Source of the DNA: Christensenella sp964438705 | GTDB lineage: Bacteria > Bacillota > Clostridia > Christensenellales > Christensenellaceae | Assembly: GCA_964438705.1 (NCBI GenBank) | Contig: CAYTKQ010000004.1 | Location: forward strand, 101,588 to 165,587 | DNA: 64,000 nucleotides | Reading direction: 5' to 3' | Program-made: the position numbers and the translations under genes | In this document: piece after piece, positions 52,776-62,663 of the stretch | Layout: each line of letters opens with the position of its first letter | Position numbering within the stretch: the first letter of the stretch is position 1 | Notes under the pieces: model-generated | Seen by the model: only the letters and a program-made list of their open reading frames with translations | The model's database searches: none | Told to the model about the DNA's origin: nothing

Positions 52776-55277
52776 ATGTTTGAAGCGCTGGACGATATAT
52801 CGGAGCCTGCATACGTCGTTGATCCCGAAACCTATGACATCCTGTACGTCAACGAGGCGGGAAAAAAATCTTTCCATCTGGAGGACTTATGCGGGCTGAA
52901 ATGCTATCAGGTGTTTCAGGGCCTCAATGCGCCGTGTGGTTTTTGTGCCGAAAAGCGGCTGAAGGAAGATGAGATCTATACGTGGGAGCACTGCAACCCG
53001 GTGACGGGAAGATATTATCTTTTGAAAAATGGACACATTGATTGGGAAGGAAAAGCAGCGCGCGTGGAGGCGGCCTTCGACTGCACCGAACAGGCGGGAG
53101 AAAAGCGCGAGCTGATGATACGGCTTGCGGACAAGGAGATGTGTGAAAACAAGCGCCCCTTTTACCGCAGCAAGGAGGCAGATCGGCGTGCGGCGAGATC
53201 CACCGGGGACGATGCGCTGTTGGAGGAATACAATACGCTGACAAGATCGCTGCGCGTGAGTGTGAGCAGGCATTTGCTGCGCGACGACTTTTTGCTGATT
53301 TGGGCCAACGAATGCTTTTTTGACCTGATCGGCTATACGAGCGAGGAATTTGAAGCGTATTGCCACGGAGACATCAAAAAATATCTGGAAAATGATGCAG
53401 CGGAGTATGAGCGGCTCCGTCAGACCGTGATGGAGGAGTATCAGGCGGGCAAGCAGAGTTATGAGACGACGATCCGCGTGCCGCGCAAGGACGGGATGCA
53501 TATCTGGATCAGGCTGGTGGGCACCTATACCGACGAGATCGTGGAGGGTGTGCCCGTCGTATTTACGACCTTTACGGACGTGACGGACATTGTGCAGATG
53601 CGTATCGAGCAGAGCACCACCTACGACAATCTGCCGGGCTTTGTGGTGAAAATTTGTATTTCCGAGGATCGCCCGCATCTGTTATATGGGAATAAACGGT
53701 TTATGGATTTTCATGGGGAGCAAACGCCGGGCAATCCGAACGAGCTGCTGACCGACAATGTACGGCTGAATCAGGAAGTGATCGCGCAGCATTATGAGGC
53801 CATGCGCGCGGGGCAGCCTGTTAATTTCGAGGTGCGCGCCAAGAACATTCACGGACAGGAATTTTATTTCCAAATTTATGGCGGCTGTGTGGAAAAAATT
53901 CAAGACGATCCGGTGTATCTGTTTGTGTTTATCGACATCACCGAGATGGTGAATCAGCGTGCTCGGCTCAATGAATTTGCGTTTGTGGACGCGGTGACGG
54001 GTGGCATGAACCGCACCTGCTTCGAGATCGAGGCAGGCGGCGCGGTGGCGGCGGCCCCGGCGGGCACCTATGTGCTCGTCTCTCTCGATATCCAGAAATT
54101 CAAGGTCATCAACGATCTGTTTGGCATTGGGAACGGAGACAGGACGCTGCGCCATGTCTATGAGAAGATCAAGGCGGGGCTGGGGCAGGATGAGTATGTT
54201 GCGCGGCTTGCGGCGGATGATTTCAGCGTGCTTTTGAAGGCGGATACAAACAGCCGGATCGAGGCGCGCATTTCCGCGCTGATCGAGGACATCAACAGCT
54301 ACAACAAAGAGCTGACAAACAAATATTTTCTGACCTTCGCCGTGGGCGTCTACCCGGTCGACGATCCGACCCTTCTCATGACGCAGTTGCAGGACCGCGC
54401 AAACGTGGCGCGCAACCAGATCGGTGACATTGCCGACGGAAAATTGTTTGCGTGTCGGTTCTACAGCAACCAGGACCGTCTTGGAATGGCGCGGGAAAAG
54501 GAAATTGAGAACAGGATGCGCGACGCGCTCGAAAACAAAGAATTTGAAGTGTATTTGCAGCCGAAGCAGGATGTGAAAAACGGAACGGTGGGCGGTGCCG
54601 AGGCGCTCGTGCGATGGAACGTACCGGGAGAAGGCCTGCTGCCGCCCGGAGAGTTTATACCGCTGTTTGAGCGCAATGGGTTTATTGTGGATCTGGACCT
54701 TTTTGTTTTCGACCAGACGTGTGCCGTCCTGCGCAAATGGCTGGATCAAGGGCTCAGTCCGGTGCCGATTTCCGTCAATATGTCGCGGGCGCACCTTGTG
54801 AATCCGCGCTTTTTGGATGAGTATGAAGAGATCCGCAAGCGATATGAGGTTCCGTCTGAGTTTCTGGAGATCGAGCTCACGGAAACGCTCGTGTTTGAAA
54901 ACCCGAGGCTGCTTTCCCAGATCATCGATGATATCCACCGGTGCGATTACAATTGCTCGATGGACGATTTCGGGAGCGGCTATTCATCGCTCAACGTGTT
55001 GAAAAATATACGGGTGGATGTGCTGAAGCTCGACCGTGCGTTTTTTCTTTCCGACAAGGTGGACGATCCGTGGGAAGCGGCGGTCATTGGCGTGGTGGTG
55101 GAGCTTGCGAAAAAGCTTGGCATGAAGACGGTTGCCGAAGGCGTGGAAACGTCAGAACAGGCAGCGTTTTTAGAAGAGGTGGGTTGCGATATGATCCAGG
55201 GATATCTTTTCTCGCGTCCTGTGCCGGTGGCACAATTTGAACAAATATTATTTGGAAAAAGTATTGACGAACGCTAA
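52776..55277 (+). CDS. PAS-containing GGDEF-EAL protein, probably a c-di-GMP phosphodiesterase
   Basis: The 833-residue product has three PAS-like sensor regions (about 1-105 with a Cys-rich C-G-L-K-C ... C-G-F-C segment, 155-275 and 280-395), a GGDEF domain (about 400-560) in which the active motif is replaced by A-A-D-D-F (479-483), and an EAL domain (about 585-830) with intact E-A-L (609-611), S-V-N-M-S, E-L-T-E and D-D-F-G. The cyclase half is therefore probably inactive or regulatory, and the EAL half probably active. The ATG at 52776 is supported by GGGGGAG seven bases upstream. Confidence 0.9.
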   Translation: MFEALDDISEPAYVVDPETYDILYVNEAGKKSFHLEDLCGLKCYQVFQGLNAPCGFCAEKRLKEDEIYTWEHCNPVTGRYYLLKNGHIDWEGKAARVEAAFDCTEQAGEKRELMIRLADKEMCENKRPFYRSKEADRRAARSTGDDALLEEYNTLTRSLRVSVSRHLLRDDFLLIWANECFFDLIGYTSEEFEAYCHGDIKKYLENDAAEYERLRQTVMEEYQAGKQSYETTIRVPRKDGMHIWIRLVGTYTDEIVEGVPVVFTTFTDVTDIVQMRIEQSTTYDNLPGFVVKICISEDRPHLLYGNKRFMDFHGEQTPGNPNELLTDNVRLNQEVIAQHYEAMRAGQPVNFEVRAKNIHGQEFYFQIYGGCVEKIQDDPVYLFVFIDITEMVNQRARLNEFAFVDAVTGGMNRTCFEIEAGGAVAAAPAGTYVLVSLDIQKFKVINDLFGIGNGDRTLRHVYEKIKAGLGQDEYVARLAADDFSVLLKADTNSRIEARISALIEDINSYNKELTNKYFLTFAVGVYPVDDPTLLMTQLQDRANVARNQIGDIADGKLFACRFYSNQDRLGMAREKEIENRMRDALENKEFEVYLQPKQDVKNGTVGGAEALVRWNVPGEGLLPPGEFIPLFERNGFIVDLDLFVFDQTCAVLRKWLDQGLSPVPISVNMSRAHLVNPRFLDEYEEIRKRYEVPSEFLEIELTETLVFENPRLLSQIIDDIHRCDYNCSMDDFGSGYSSLNVLKNIRVDVLKLDRAFFLSDKVDDPWEAAVIGVVVELAKKLGMKTVAEGVETSEQAAFLEEVGCDMIQGYLFSRPVPVAQFEQILFGKSIDER

Positions 55278-55299
55278 AAAACAGTTGGAGGGTATGAAA

Positions 55300-56991
55300 T
55301 TGAAAAGATTATTTGCATTATTGTTGGCAGGGGTTCTCGCGTTTGGGATGGCGGCATGCACACAGCAAACCACGCCGCCCGCAATTGAAACAGCCCCTGG
55401 CGAGCAGATGAATGGGGGCGACGCACAGGCAGCGGTCAAGGGCGTCTTTCCGGGCACGCCGGAAAGCGACATGGTGGTGCTGGACATCACCACGGAGCCG
55501 GCAAACCTGAACACCATGATGGTCAGCGACCAGATATCGCTGACGATATTGCAGCACAGCATGGCGGGACTGGTGCGGCTCGATGAAAACGCCGCTCCGG
55601 TGGCGGACCTTGCGGACAGCTGGGAGATCAGCGACGATAAGACTGTGTACACGCTCAAGCTGCGGCAGGATGCAAAGTGGTCCAACGGAGACCCGGTGAC
55701 GGCGAATGACTTTTATTATGCGTGGATGTGGCAGCTCGATCCGGCAAACGCCGCAGTCGGCGCCTACTTCCTGTATGAGAACGTGAAGGGCGCGCAGGAT
55801 TATTATGACAAAAAAGCAGACGCATCTCAACTGGGGCTTAAGGTGGTCGATGATTACACGCTAGAGATCGAATGGAATCGGCCCATGACGGACGGCCTCG
55901 CCTATTTGGCGCTCCCCGCCTATATGCCCATGAACCAGAAGGCGTTTGAAGAGATCGGCCCGGAGCAATACGCCTTAGAGGCGGATAAGTTCGTGACAAA
56001 CGGGGCCTACAAAATAACGGAGTGGGTGCACGATGATCACATTACGCTGGAAAAATCCGACACGTACTACAATCCGGACATTGTCACGGTGCCCAAAATC
56101 AAAATGGTGATGATTGGCGACCCCACAGCGCGCCTGAATGCTTTTATGGCGGGGGAGCTCGATTTGACGACGCTGTACAGCGAACAGATCGAGCAGATCA
56201 AAAGCCAGTCTGAGAGCTCGGTGCAAAGCTATTTTGACGGCGGCGCCTATTGGCTCGGCTTTAATATGATAAACGAAAAGCTTACGAACAAAAACCTGCG
56301 CAAGGCGCTTGCGTACTCCATCGACACACAAAGCCTGCTCGACCATGTGATCGCGGACGGTTCGGTGGCTGCGGACGGCCTGATCCCGCATGTGATCGCC
56401 GGGGAGGGTGGCACAAAGTATGCCGACGCGCGGGGCAGTCTGTTTGCGTACGATCCGGAGGCGGCAAAAGGATATTTGGAGCAGGCGCTCAGTGAGCTGA
56501 ACCTGACGGCGGCGGATTTGAATCTGGCTCTTTCAGTGCACGACTCCACCTACAGCCAGAATCAGGCGGCGTATATCCAGCAGCAGTGGAAATCGAACCT
56601 TGGTCTGGATGTGGAGATCCGCGTGCTTCCCTACAAGGCGCTCTATGAATCGAAGCTGGCGGGAGATTACGATCTCAGCATTGAAGCGTACGGACCGGAT
56701 ATCAACGACGCCGCAGCTTATCTGCAGGGGTTCGTGACAAACAACGGCACGAACCTTGGGAAGTATTCCAATCCGCAGTATGATCAGATGATCGAAAGCG
56801 CGAAGCTGGAAAGCGATCCGGCCAAACGGCAGGATATGATCATCGCGGCGGAAAAGGTACTCATCGAGGATATGGCGATCGGACCGATGTATTTCACATG
56901 TACGACTTATGCAATTTCCGATAAGCTGACGGGGCTCGTGCGTTCGCCTTTTCAGATGTTCAGCCTGATCAACGGAGCAAAAATTTCCTGA
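55300..56991 (+). CDS. Peptide-binding lipoprotein (SBP family 5, OppA-like), no transporter partner nearby
   Basis: The 563-residue product has a lipoprotein signal with lipobox A-A-C and a family 5 solute-binding fold. It carries the motif Y-T-L-K-L-R-Q-D-A-K-W-S-N-G-D-P-V-T-A near residue 123. I favour TTG 55300 because GGAGGG lies seven bases upstream, though ATG 55294, one base from GGAGGG, would add two residues. No permease or ATPase genes are near it; instead it lies between c-di-GMP enzymes. Peptide or other ligand is unknown. Confidence 0.9.
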   Translation: MKRLFALLLAGVLAFGMAACTQQTTPPAIETAPGEQMNGGDAQAAVKGVFPGTPESDMVVLDITTEPANLNTMMVSDQISLTILQHSMAGLVRLDENAAPVADLADSWEISDDKTVYTLKLRQDAKWSNGDPVTANDFYYAWMWQLDPANAAVGAYFLYENVKGAQDYYDKKADASQLGLKVVDDYTLEIEWNRPMTDGLAYLALPAYMPMNQKAFEEIGPEQYALEADKFVTNGAYKITEWVHDDHITLEKSDTYYNPDIVTVPKIKMVMIGDPTARLNAFMAGELDLTTLYSEQIEQIKSQSESSVQSYFDGGAYWLGFNMINEKLTNKNLRKALAYSIDTQSLLDHVIADGSVAADGLIPHVIAGEGGTKYADARGSLFAYDPEAAKGYLEQALSELNLTAADLNLALSVHDSTYSQNQAAYIQQQWKSNLGLDVEIRVLPYKALYESKLAGDYDLSIEAYGPDINDAAAYLQGFVTNNGTNLGKYSNPQYDQMIESAKLESDPAKRQDMIIAAEKVLIEDMAIGPMYFTCTTYAISDKLTGLVRSPFQMFSLINGAKIS

Positions 56992-57099
56992 ACCGGGAAA
57001 AGGATCGGGCCGTGACGTTTCCCGCCCTGCGCAGGGGATGCATTGTGTTTGTGCGCGGGGCGGGCGTTTATAGATGAAGCTGAGAATGGGAACAATTGA

Positions 57100-58677
57100 A
57101 TGAGTGAATTTGCAGACAATCAATTTCAACCAATTATGTCGCGTATCCTCGCGGTTCGTTACGCTGATCTCGAAGAGGAAAAGGCGCTGTGCAGCGAGCT
57201 GATGGAAAAAGCCGAGCAAAGCGGGGATCTTTATGGACAGGCGTTTGCGCATGCCTATTTGGGCGATTATTATGCGGCGAACAATGAGGTGGAAAATTTA
57301 GGGCACCATTTGCTTCAGGCGAATGAGATATGTGCACGTCTTGAGCATTGCGATGAACTGCAGATGCGCATTTTTGTTTTGCTGGGCATTTATTATGAGC
57401 ACAAAGGGGATGCGCAAAGCTCGATCCAGAATTATTTGTACGCAGACGAGGTTGCAAGGCGGATCGGAGACGATGAAGCGACGTGCATGATCCTCAACAA
57501 CATTGCGTTTTCATTCCAGCGGCATAACGGGATGGAGGAAGCGTTTGCTTTTTATGAAGAGGCATACGGGATCTGCAAAGGCACTGACAATGCGCATATT
57601 ATGCTTGGGCTCATCAACAATCTGGCGGAGACGCTGATCGCCCTAGACAGGCCTGAGCGCGCCCGCGTGTATCTTGAAAAGCTGCAAAAAGCGGAGGGCG
57701 ATGTACAGGATAAGGAGCGGCTTTTCAGAAACAATATGTGCCTTTACTATGCGCAGATTGGCGAGCGGGACGAATGCCTGAAATGGGCGGGGGCGGTATT
57801 TCAAAATATCGAAGCCGTGAATGCGGATCGCATGATGGCGTTTGAGAACTTTGCTTCCCTTTTTCAGGCGATGATGAAAATCGACCACGGGGAATATGTA
57901 AAGCGCTTTTTTTTGCTGATGGAGCAGTCCTGCGACATGGACGGCCTCGATCAGCTGAGAATTTTAGAGGAAGCGCGCATCGAGTATTGTCTGCGGTTCG
58001 AGGAACAAAGCAGGCATCCTGCCGCCTACAAACGATTTCATGAGAAGATGCAGGAGTTCAAAGGAAAGATCAATAAGGTGATTGCGGATGCCATGAAGTC
58101 GACGATCTACCTTGAAAGTTTGAAAACCTCGCAGGAAAAGCTGCGGGACGAGCAGGAGGATTTGCGGTATGAATCGAGCATCGATGAGCTGACTGGGATT
58201 TATAACCGCGCATATTTCGACAATCTGATGCATCGGCGCGCGAAGGAGGCGGAGAAAAATCCGCTGGCGATCATCATGCTGGATGTGGATTATTTCAAAG
58301 AATATAATGATTTTTATGAGCATACAAAGGGGGACATGGTGCTCAAAGAGGTGGCGGCGTGCCTGCGGTCAAAATGCACAGAGGGGATTCATCCGTGCCG
58401 TTACGGCGGCGATGAGTTTGTGTGCGTGTGCGAAGGAATCGGGCGGGAAGCGGTCATGGCATATATTGACGCGGTGCGCTCGTGCATGGATGAAAAAGCG
58501 ATCGAGCATAAAAAATCACGATGTGCCGAGCGGGTTACATTTTCCATTGGCTTTGCCATAGGCGCGGATTGGCACGATCCGTCGCAGGTGATGGGAAATG
58601 CGGACTTCGCGCTGTATCAAAGCAAACAGCTGGGCCGGAATGCGGTCACGGAAAAAAGGATGGAAGCGGATGAATGA
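57100..58677 (+). CDS. TPR-GGDEF diguanylate cyclase, first of tandem pair
   Basis: The 525-residue product has about six TPR-like helical repeats (about 25-310), a coiled-coil linker (about 315-355) and a C-terminal GGDEF domain (about 358-520) with intact G-G-D-E-F at 436-440, so it is probably active. There is no RxxD inhibitory site at the usual place five residues before GGDEF. No membrane segment is seen. The N-terminus resembles that of the next gene. No strong Shine-Dalgarno site was found, so expression may be weak or another start used. Confidence 0.9.
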   Translation: MSEFADNQFQPIMSRILAVRYADLEEEKALCSELMEKAEQSGDLYGQAFAHAYLGDYYAANNEVENLGHHLLQANEICARLEHCDELQMRIFVLLGIYYEHKGDAQSSIQNYLYADEVARRIGDDEATCMILNNIAFSFQRHNGMEEAFAFYEEAYGICKGTDNAHIMLGLINNLAETLIALDRPERARVYLEKLQKAEGDVQDKERLFRNNMCLYYAQIGERDECLKWAGAVFQNIEAVNADRMMAFENFASLFQAMMKIDHGEYVKRFFLLMEQSCDMDGLDQLRILEEARIEYCLRFEEQSRHPAAYKRFHEKMQEFKGKINKVIADAMKSTIYLESLKTSQEKLRDEQEDLRYESSIDELTGIYNRAYFDNLMHRRAKEAEKNPLAIIMLDVDYFKEYNDFYEHTKGDMVLKEVAACLRSKCTEGIHPCRYGGDEFVCVCEGIGREAVMAYIDAVRSCMDEKAIEHKKSRCAERVTFSIGFAIGADWHDPSQVMGNADFALYQSKQLGRNAVTEKRMEADE

Positions 58678-60256
58678 GGGAACAGTAAGCGGCGCCCATT
58701 TGCGAAAAACAGAGCTGATGGCGCAAATTCTTGAGGTGCGCTATACGGACGTCGCGGAGGAAAACCGGCTGTGCAAAGAATTGCTGGGCCTTGCGGAGCC
58801 CAACCAGGAGCTTTATGAGTGCACGTTTGCCCATGTATATCTGCTCGACAGCTTTTTGGCGATGGGGGATTACGATAGCTGTGCTTACCATCTGATCCGT
58901 GCGGAGGAGCTTTGCCGGCAAAACAAGTACGACGGCCTGCTGCTGCGCTTGTGCAACTTTGCGGGGCTTTACTACACGAAGCTCAGCAACGAGCAGGCGG
59001 CAGTGAAATATCATATGGAAGGCGTCGCTCTGGCAGATAAGCTCAAAGACAGCGACATGAAAGGTACGCATTACAATAATATCGGGCTTGCGTTCGGATC
59101 AAGGGAGGACTTCAAGAGCGCAAAGCGGTATTTTTCGCTGGCGTTCAAGACGATGGAGCCGCACATCACGCAGCAAAATGTCGGCAATGCGCTCAACTGT
59201 CTGTGCAACATTGCGGAGATGGCCAAGGAAATGGGGGATTACAGCGAGGTGCAAGCGGCGCTTAAAAAATGTGATTCCTTTGCGGTCGAAAATCCTTATG
59301 AGAAGATACGGATCGCGTCGGCATGGCTGTCTTATTTTATGGACATAGACGATAAGCAAGGCGGAATGCAAGCGATTAAGGCGATGATGGACGCGGGGCT
59401 GTTTGAATTCGACGACAAGTTTTTTGTGTGCTTTATGATGGAAGGCGTTGTGGCCGCGCTGATCAGTTTTGGCGAATTGGTCGAGGCAAAGCGTTATCTG
59501 GATCTGTTAGATTCGCTGGAAACGGGAACGTCGCTTGTGAACCGCTACCGCACTCAGGGCCTGAAAATAAAATTCTGGAAAGCGGAAGGCGACAGGGAAG
59601 AATATAACCGGGCGCTGAAGGAGTATTACGAGATCGCAAAACAGATGAGCGTGGCGGACGACAAAACGTGCGTTCAGAGCATGGTTTCGCAGATCGAGAT
59701 CGTAAGGATCAAGCGGGAGCGCACGGCGATGCGCAGCGAAAACAAGGAGCTTGAGCGCCTTACCCAGCTCGACAGCCTTACGGGGCTTTACAATCGCAGA
59801 TATTTGAGCAAGCTGACAACAAAAGCCATTCAGAACGCGGAGCTCGTTTCTCTGGGATATATCATGCTGGATGTGGATTATTTTAAACAGTATAATGATT
59901 TCTACGGGCATTTCCATGGCGATAAGGCACTGAAAAAAGTGGCCAAAGCACTTTCCGAAAACGCCGGAAAAGGAATCTACGCCGGACGGTATGGCGGAGA
60001 CGAATTCGTATGCATCTGCGTTGATTTGTCGGACGAGGAAATCGGCGCATATGTAGATAAGGTGATGAAAACGCTGCATGATGAAAACATCGTGCATGAA
60101 AAATCAGGGTGCAGCGATCGGGTTACGCTATCCGTCGGTTTTTACAATCACAAAATGGAGCCCGGCGTTAAGCCGGAGGAAATATTGGAACGCGCCGACC
60201 GTGCCCTTTATCAGGCCAAAAAGGAAGGCCGAAACCGCGCGGAGCGGCTGGATTGA
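58670..60256 (+). CDS. TPR-GGDEF diguanylate cyclase, second of tandem pair
   Basis: The 528-residue product is a paralog of the preceding gene, with TPR-like repeats (about 20-320), a coiled-coil linker and a GGDEF domain (about 365-525) with intact G-G-D-E-F at 442-446. I chose ATG 58670 because the N-terminus then aligns with the first paralog; it overlaps the upstream stop by eight bases. The pair probably arose by duplication. Partner and signal are unknown. Confidence 0.9.
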   Translation: MNEGTVSGAHLRKTELMAQILEVRYTDVAEENRLCKELLGLAEPNQELYECTFAHVYLLDSFLAMGDYDSCAYHLIRAEELCRQNKYDGLLLRLCNFAGLYYTKLSNEQAAVKYHMEGVALADKLKDSDMKGTHYNNIGLAFGSREDFKSAKRYFSLAFKTMEPHITQQNVGNALNCLCNIAEMAKEMGDYSEVQAALKKCDSFAVENPYEKIRIASAWLSYFMDIDDKQGGMQAIKAMMDAGLFEFDDKFFVCFMMEGVVAALISFGELVEAKRYLDLLDSLETGTSLVNRYRTQGLKIKFWKAEGDREEYNRALKEYYEIAKQMSVADDKTCVQSMVSQIEIVRIKRERTAMRSENKELERLTQLDSLTGLYNRRYLSKLTTKAIQNAELVSLGYIMLDVDYFKQYNDFYGHFHGDKALKKVAKALSENAGKGIYAGRYGGDEFVCICVDLSDEEIGAYVDKVMKTLHDENIVHEKSGCSDRVTLSVGFYNHKMEPGVKPEEILERADRALYQAKKEGRNRAERLD

Positions 60257-60261
60257 TTTTT

Positions 60262-61242
60262 CTACCGTTTGAGGAGAATGCCTGCCTGTTCACGCATTTT
60301 GGCTACGGTTTCGATGACCGCAAGGGAAATTTCGTGCTCTTTGCGGTATTGCGCGGCGGATTCCTCCGGGTGCTTGACATAGCGGATGAAATCCCGCGCC
60401 TCGTTGCCCATAAGGGTCTCTCTGGGCACTTCGCCGGTGATCACCTTTTTTGTGCCCTTCAAATACTCCACTTCGATCTGTGTGAGCGTAAACATTTTGC
60501 CGATTTTCATCGTCCCCTTATCGCCGAGGATTTCCGAACCGATCCGGTCTTCTGCGGATTTGGAGGCGGTGAGCACCACCTGCTTATCGGCATAGGAAAG
60601 CATGGCGGCAAAGCTGATATCCGCGCCGGAGGGCAAAAGCTCCGCCCGGGCGTAGACTTCGTCCGGCTTGCCGAAAAATGTGATCGCGGGATAGACGACA
60701 TAGATGCCGAGGTCCATCATGCAGCCCGCGGCGAAGTGCGGATTGAAGATGTTGGGCAGTCCGCCTTCCTTGAGCGCGCCGTATTTTGAAGAATACTGGC
60801 AAAAATCAAAGCGTGCGGTCTCGATTTTTCCAAGCGTGCCGATCGCTTCTTCCACATCGCGCAGCCATGGCTGATGCAGCATCATGATCGCTTCCATAAA
60901 TATCAGGCCGTTTTCGGCGGCGAGGGCGTGCAGCTCCATAAGCTGCTCCGGCCACACGACCGCGGGCTTTTCACAAATCACGTGCTTGCCGTGATTCAAA
61001 AAGAGCTTGGCCTGTTCGTAGTGCAGCGAATTGGGGCTTGCGATATACACTGCGTCCACCCCGCTTTTTGCAAGCGTTTTGAGATCGTCGTAGGCGTAAT
61101 CGCATCCGTTTTTCGTCGCAAAGGCCACCGCGCGTACAAGATCGCGCGAATATACCCCGCCCAGCTCAAAATTCGAAATGGGGTTGGCGCTGTCGATAAA
61201 TGCCTGCGTGATCCATGATGTGCCGATGGTTGCATATTTCAT
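60262..61242 (-). CDS. Gfo/Idh/MocA-family oxidoreductase
   Basis: The 326-residue product has an N-terminal Rossmann fold (MKYATIGTSWITQAF) and the family E-K-P motif (about residues 95-97), followed by the GFO/IDH/MOCA C-terminal alpha/beta domain. The NAD(P)-dependent substrate, typically a sugar, is unknown. GGGAGAAG lies several bases before the ATG. It converges with the second TPR-GGDEF gene, with five bases between them, and is divergent from dapL. Confidence 0.88.
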   Translation of the reverse strand: MKYATIGTSWITQAFIDSANPISNFELGGVYSRDLVRAVAFATKNGCDYAYDDLKTLAKSGVDAVYIASPNSLHYEQAKLFLNHGKHVICEKPAVVWPEQLMELHALAAENGLIFMEAIMMLHQPWLRDVEEAIGTLGKIETARFDFCQYSSKYGALKEGGLPNIFNPHFAAGCMMDLGIYVVYPAITFFGKPDEVYARAELLPSGADISFAAMLSYADKQVVLTASKSAEDRIGSEILGDKGTMKIGKMFTLTQIEVEYLKGTKKVITGEVPRETLMGNEARDFIRYVKHPEESAAQYRKEHEISLAVIETVAKMREQAGILLKR

Positions 61243-61324
61243 TGATTGCTTCTCCCGCGTGGATTCATAAATTAAAGATAACGCATCCGCGGATTTTATT
61301 CAAGAAGCAATTTTATCAAACCTA

Positions 61325-61353
61325 TTGAGTTTTACGGGGCGAATGGATACAAT
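61325..61353 (+). promoter_or_regulatory. Sigma-A promoter of dapL
   Basis: TTGAGT (61325-61330), spacer of 17, TACAAT (61348-61353). It lies 34 bases before the dapL ATG. Confidence 0.65.
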
Positions 61354-61387
61354 AACAATGTATATTGAATTTTATGGGAGAGGTGTT

Positions 61388-62620
61388 ATGTTTAAAATAA
61401 ACGACAATTTCGGACGACTTCAGGGGAGCTACCTTTTTTCAGAGATCGCGCACAGGGTGAACGCCTACACAACGGAGCACCCGGACAGGCAGATCATCCG
61501 CCTTGGCATAGGCGATGTGACCCGCCCGCTGGCGGGCGCGGTGCTGCGGGCCATCGACGCGGCGACGCAGGAAATGGCGGACGCGAAAACGTTCATGGGC
61601 TATGGGCCGGAGCAGGGCTATGAATTTCTGCGCGCGGCGATCCGCGAAAACGATTACGCGGCGCGCGGTGTGGAAATTGGCCTTGACGAGATATTCGTAT
61701 CCGACGGCAGCAAATGCGATACGGGCAACATTCAGGAGCTGCTTTCCCCGGATTGCAGGATCGGCGTGACGGACCCGGTGTATCCCGTTTATGTGGACAC
61801 GAACGTGATGGCGGGGCGCTCGGGCGAATTTGACGCGGCGGCAGGAAAATTTACGGATATCACCTACATTCCCACTACGGCGGAAAACGGCTTTGTACCC
61901 GCGCTGCCCGAGCGCAGAGTGGATGTGATGTACCTCTGCTCGCCCAACAACCCCACGGGCACGGCGATGACGAAGGAGCAGCTGAAGGTGTGGGTCGACT
62001 GGGCAAATGAAACGGGCGCGCTCATCCTTTTCGACGGCGCGTACGAGCATTTTATCACGGACGAAAACGTGCCGCACAGCATCTATGAGGTGGAGGGCGC
62101 GAAAACATGTGCCATCGAATTCCGCAGTTTTTCCAAGACGGCGGGCTTTACGGGTACGCGGTGCGCATACACAATCGTTCCCAAGGAGCTGATGGGCGAA
62201 AACGCGCAGGGTGAAAAAATCAGCATGAACGCGATGTGGCTCAGACGCCATACGACGAAGTTTAACGGTGTATCCTATATTGTGCAGCGCGGTGCGGCGG
62301 CCATTTATACCGAGGAGGGCAAGCAGCAGGTGAACGAGACCATTGCAGGCTACCTCGAGAACGCGCGCATCATCCTCGATGGGCTCAGGCAGATCGGCAT
62401 CGACGCGTACGGCGGGAAAAACTCTCCGTATGTATGGCTCAAAACGCCGGGCGGCATGAAGAGCTGGGACTTCTTCGACAAGCTGCTGAAAGAAGCGAAC
62501 GTCGTGGGAACGCCGGGAAGCGGATTCGGCAGCGCGGGCGAGGGGTATTTCCGCTTGACAGCGTTCAACACGAAGGAAAACACAAAGCGCGCGATCGAGC
62601 GGCTGGCGAATTTGAAATAA
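61388..62620 (+). CDS. dapL: LL-diaminopimelate aminotransferase
   Basis: The 410-residue product is a fold-type I PLP aminotransferase. The N-terminus MFKINDNFGRLQGSYLFSEI and the D-V-T-R-P-L motif are specific to DapL, which converts tetrahydrodipicolinate to LL-diaminopimelate in one step with glutamate. The PLP lysine lies in S-F-S-K-T-A-G-F near residue 245. It serves peptidoglycan and lysine synthesis. GAGAGGTG precedes the ATG. Confidence 0.95.
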   Translation: MFKINDNFGRLQGSYLFSEIAHRVNAYTTEHPDRQIIRLGIGDVTRPLAGAVLRAIDAATQEMADAKTFMGYGPEQGYEFLRAAIRENDYAARGVEIGLDEIFVSDGSKCDTGNIQELLSPDCRIGVTDPVYPVYVDTNVMAGRSGEFDAAAGKFTDITYIPTTAENGFVPALPERRVDVMYLCSPNNPTGTAMTKEQLKVWVDWANETGALILFDGAYEHFITDENVPHSIYEVEGAKTCAIEFRSFSKTAGFTGTRCAYTIVPKELMGENAQGEKISMNAMWLRRHTTKFNGVSYIVQRGAAAIYTEEGKQQVNETIAGYLENARIILDGLRQIGIDAYGGKNSPYVWLKTPGGMKSWDFFDKLLKEANVVGTPGSGFGSAGEGYFRLTAFNTKENTKRAIERLANLK

Positions 62621-62663
62621 GCCGCGCACGCGGCGGGATTTGGAATCCACAGGAGGATCGTAT

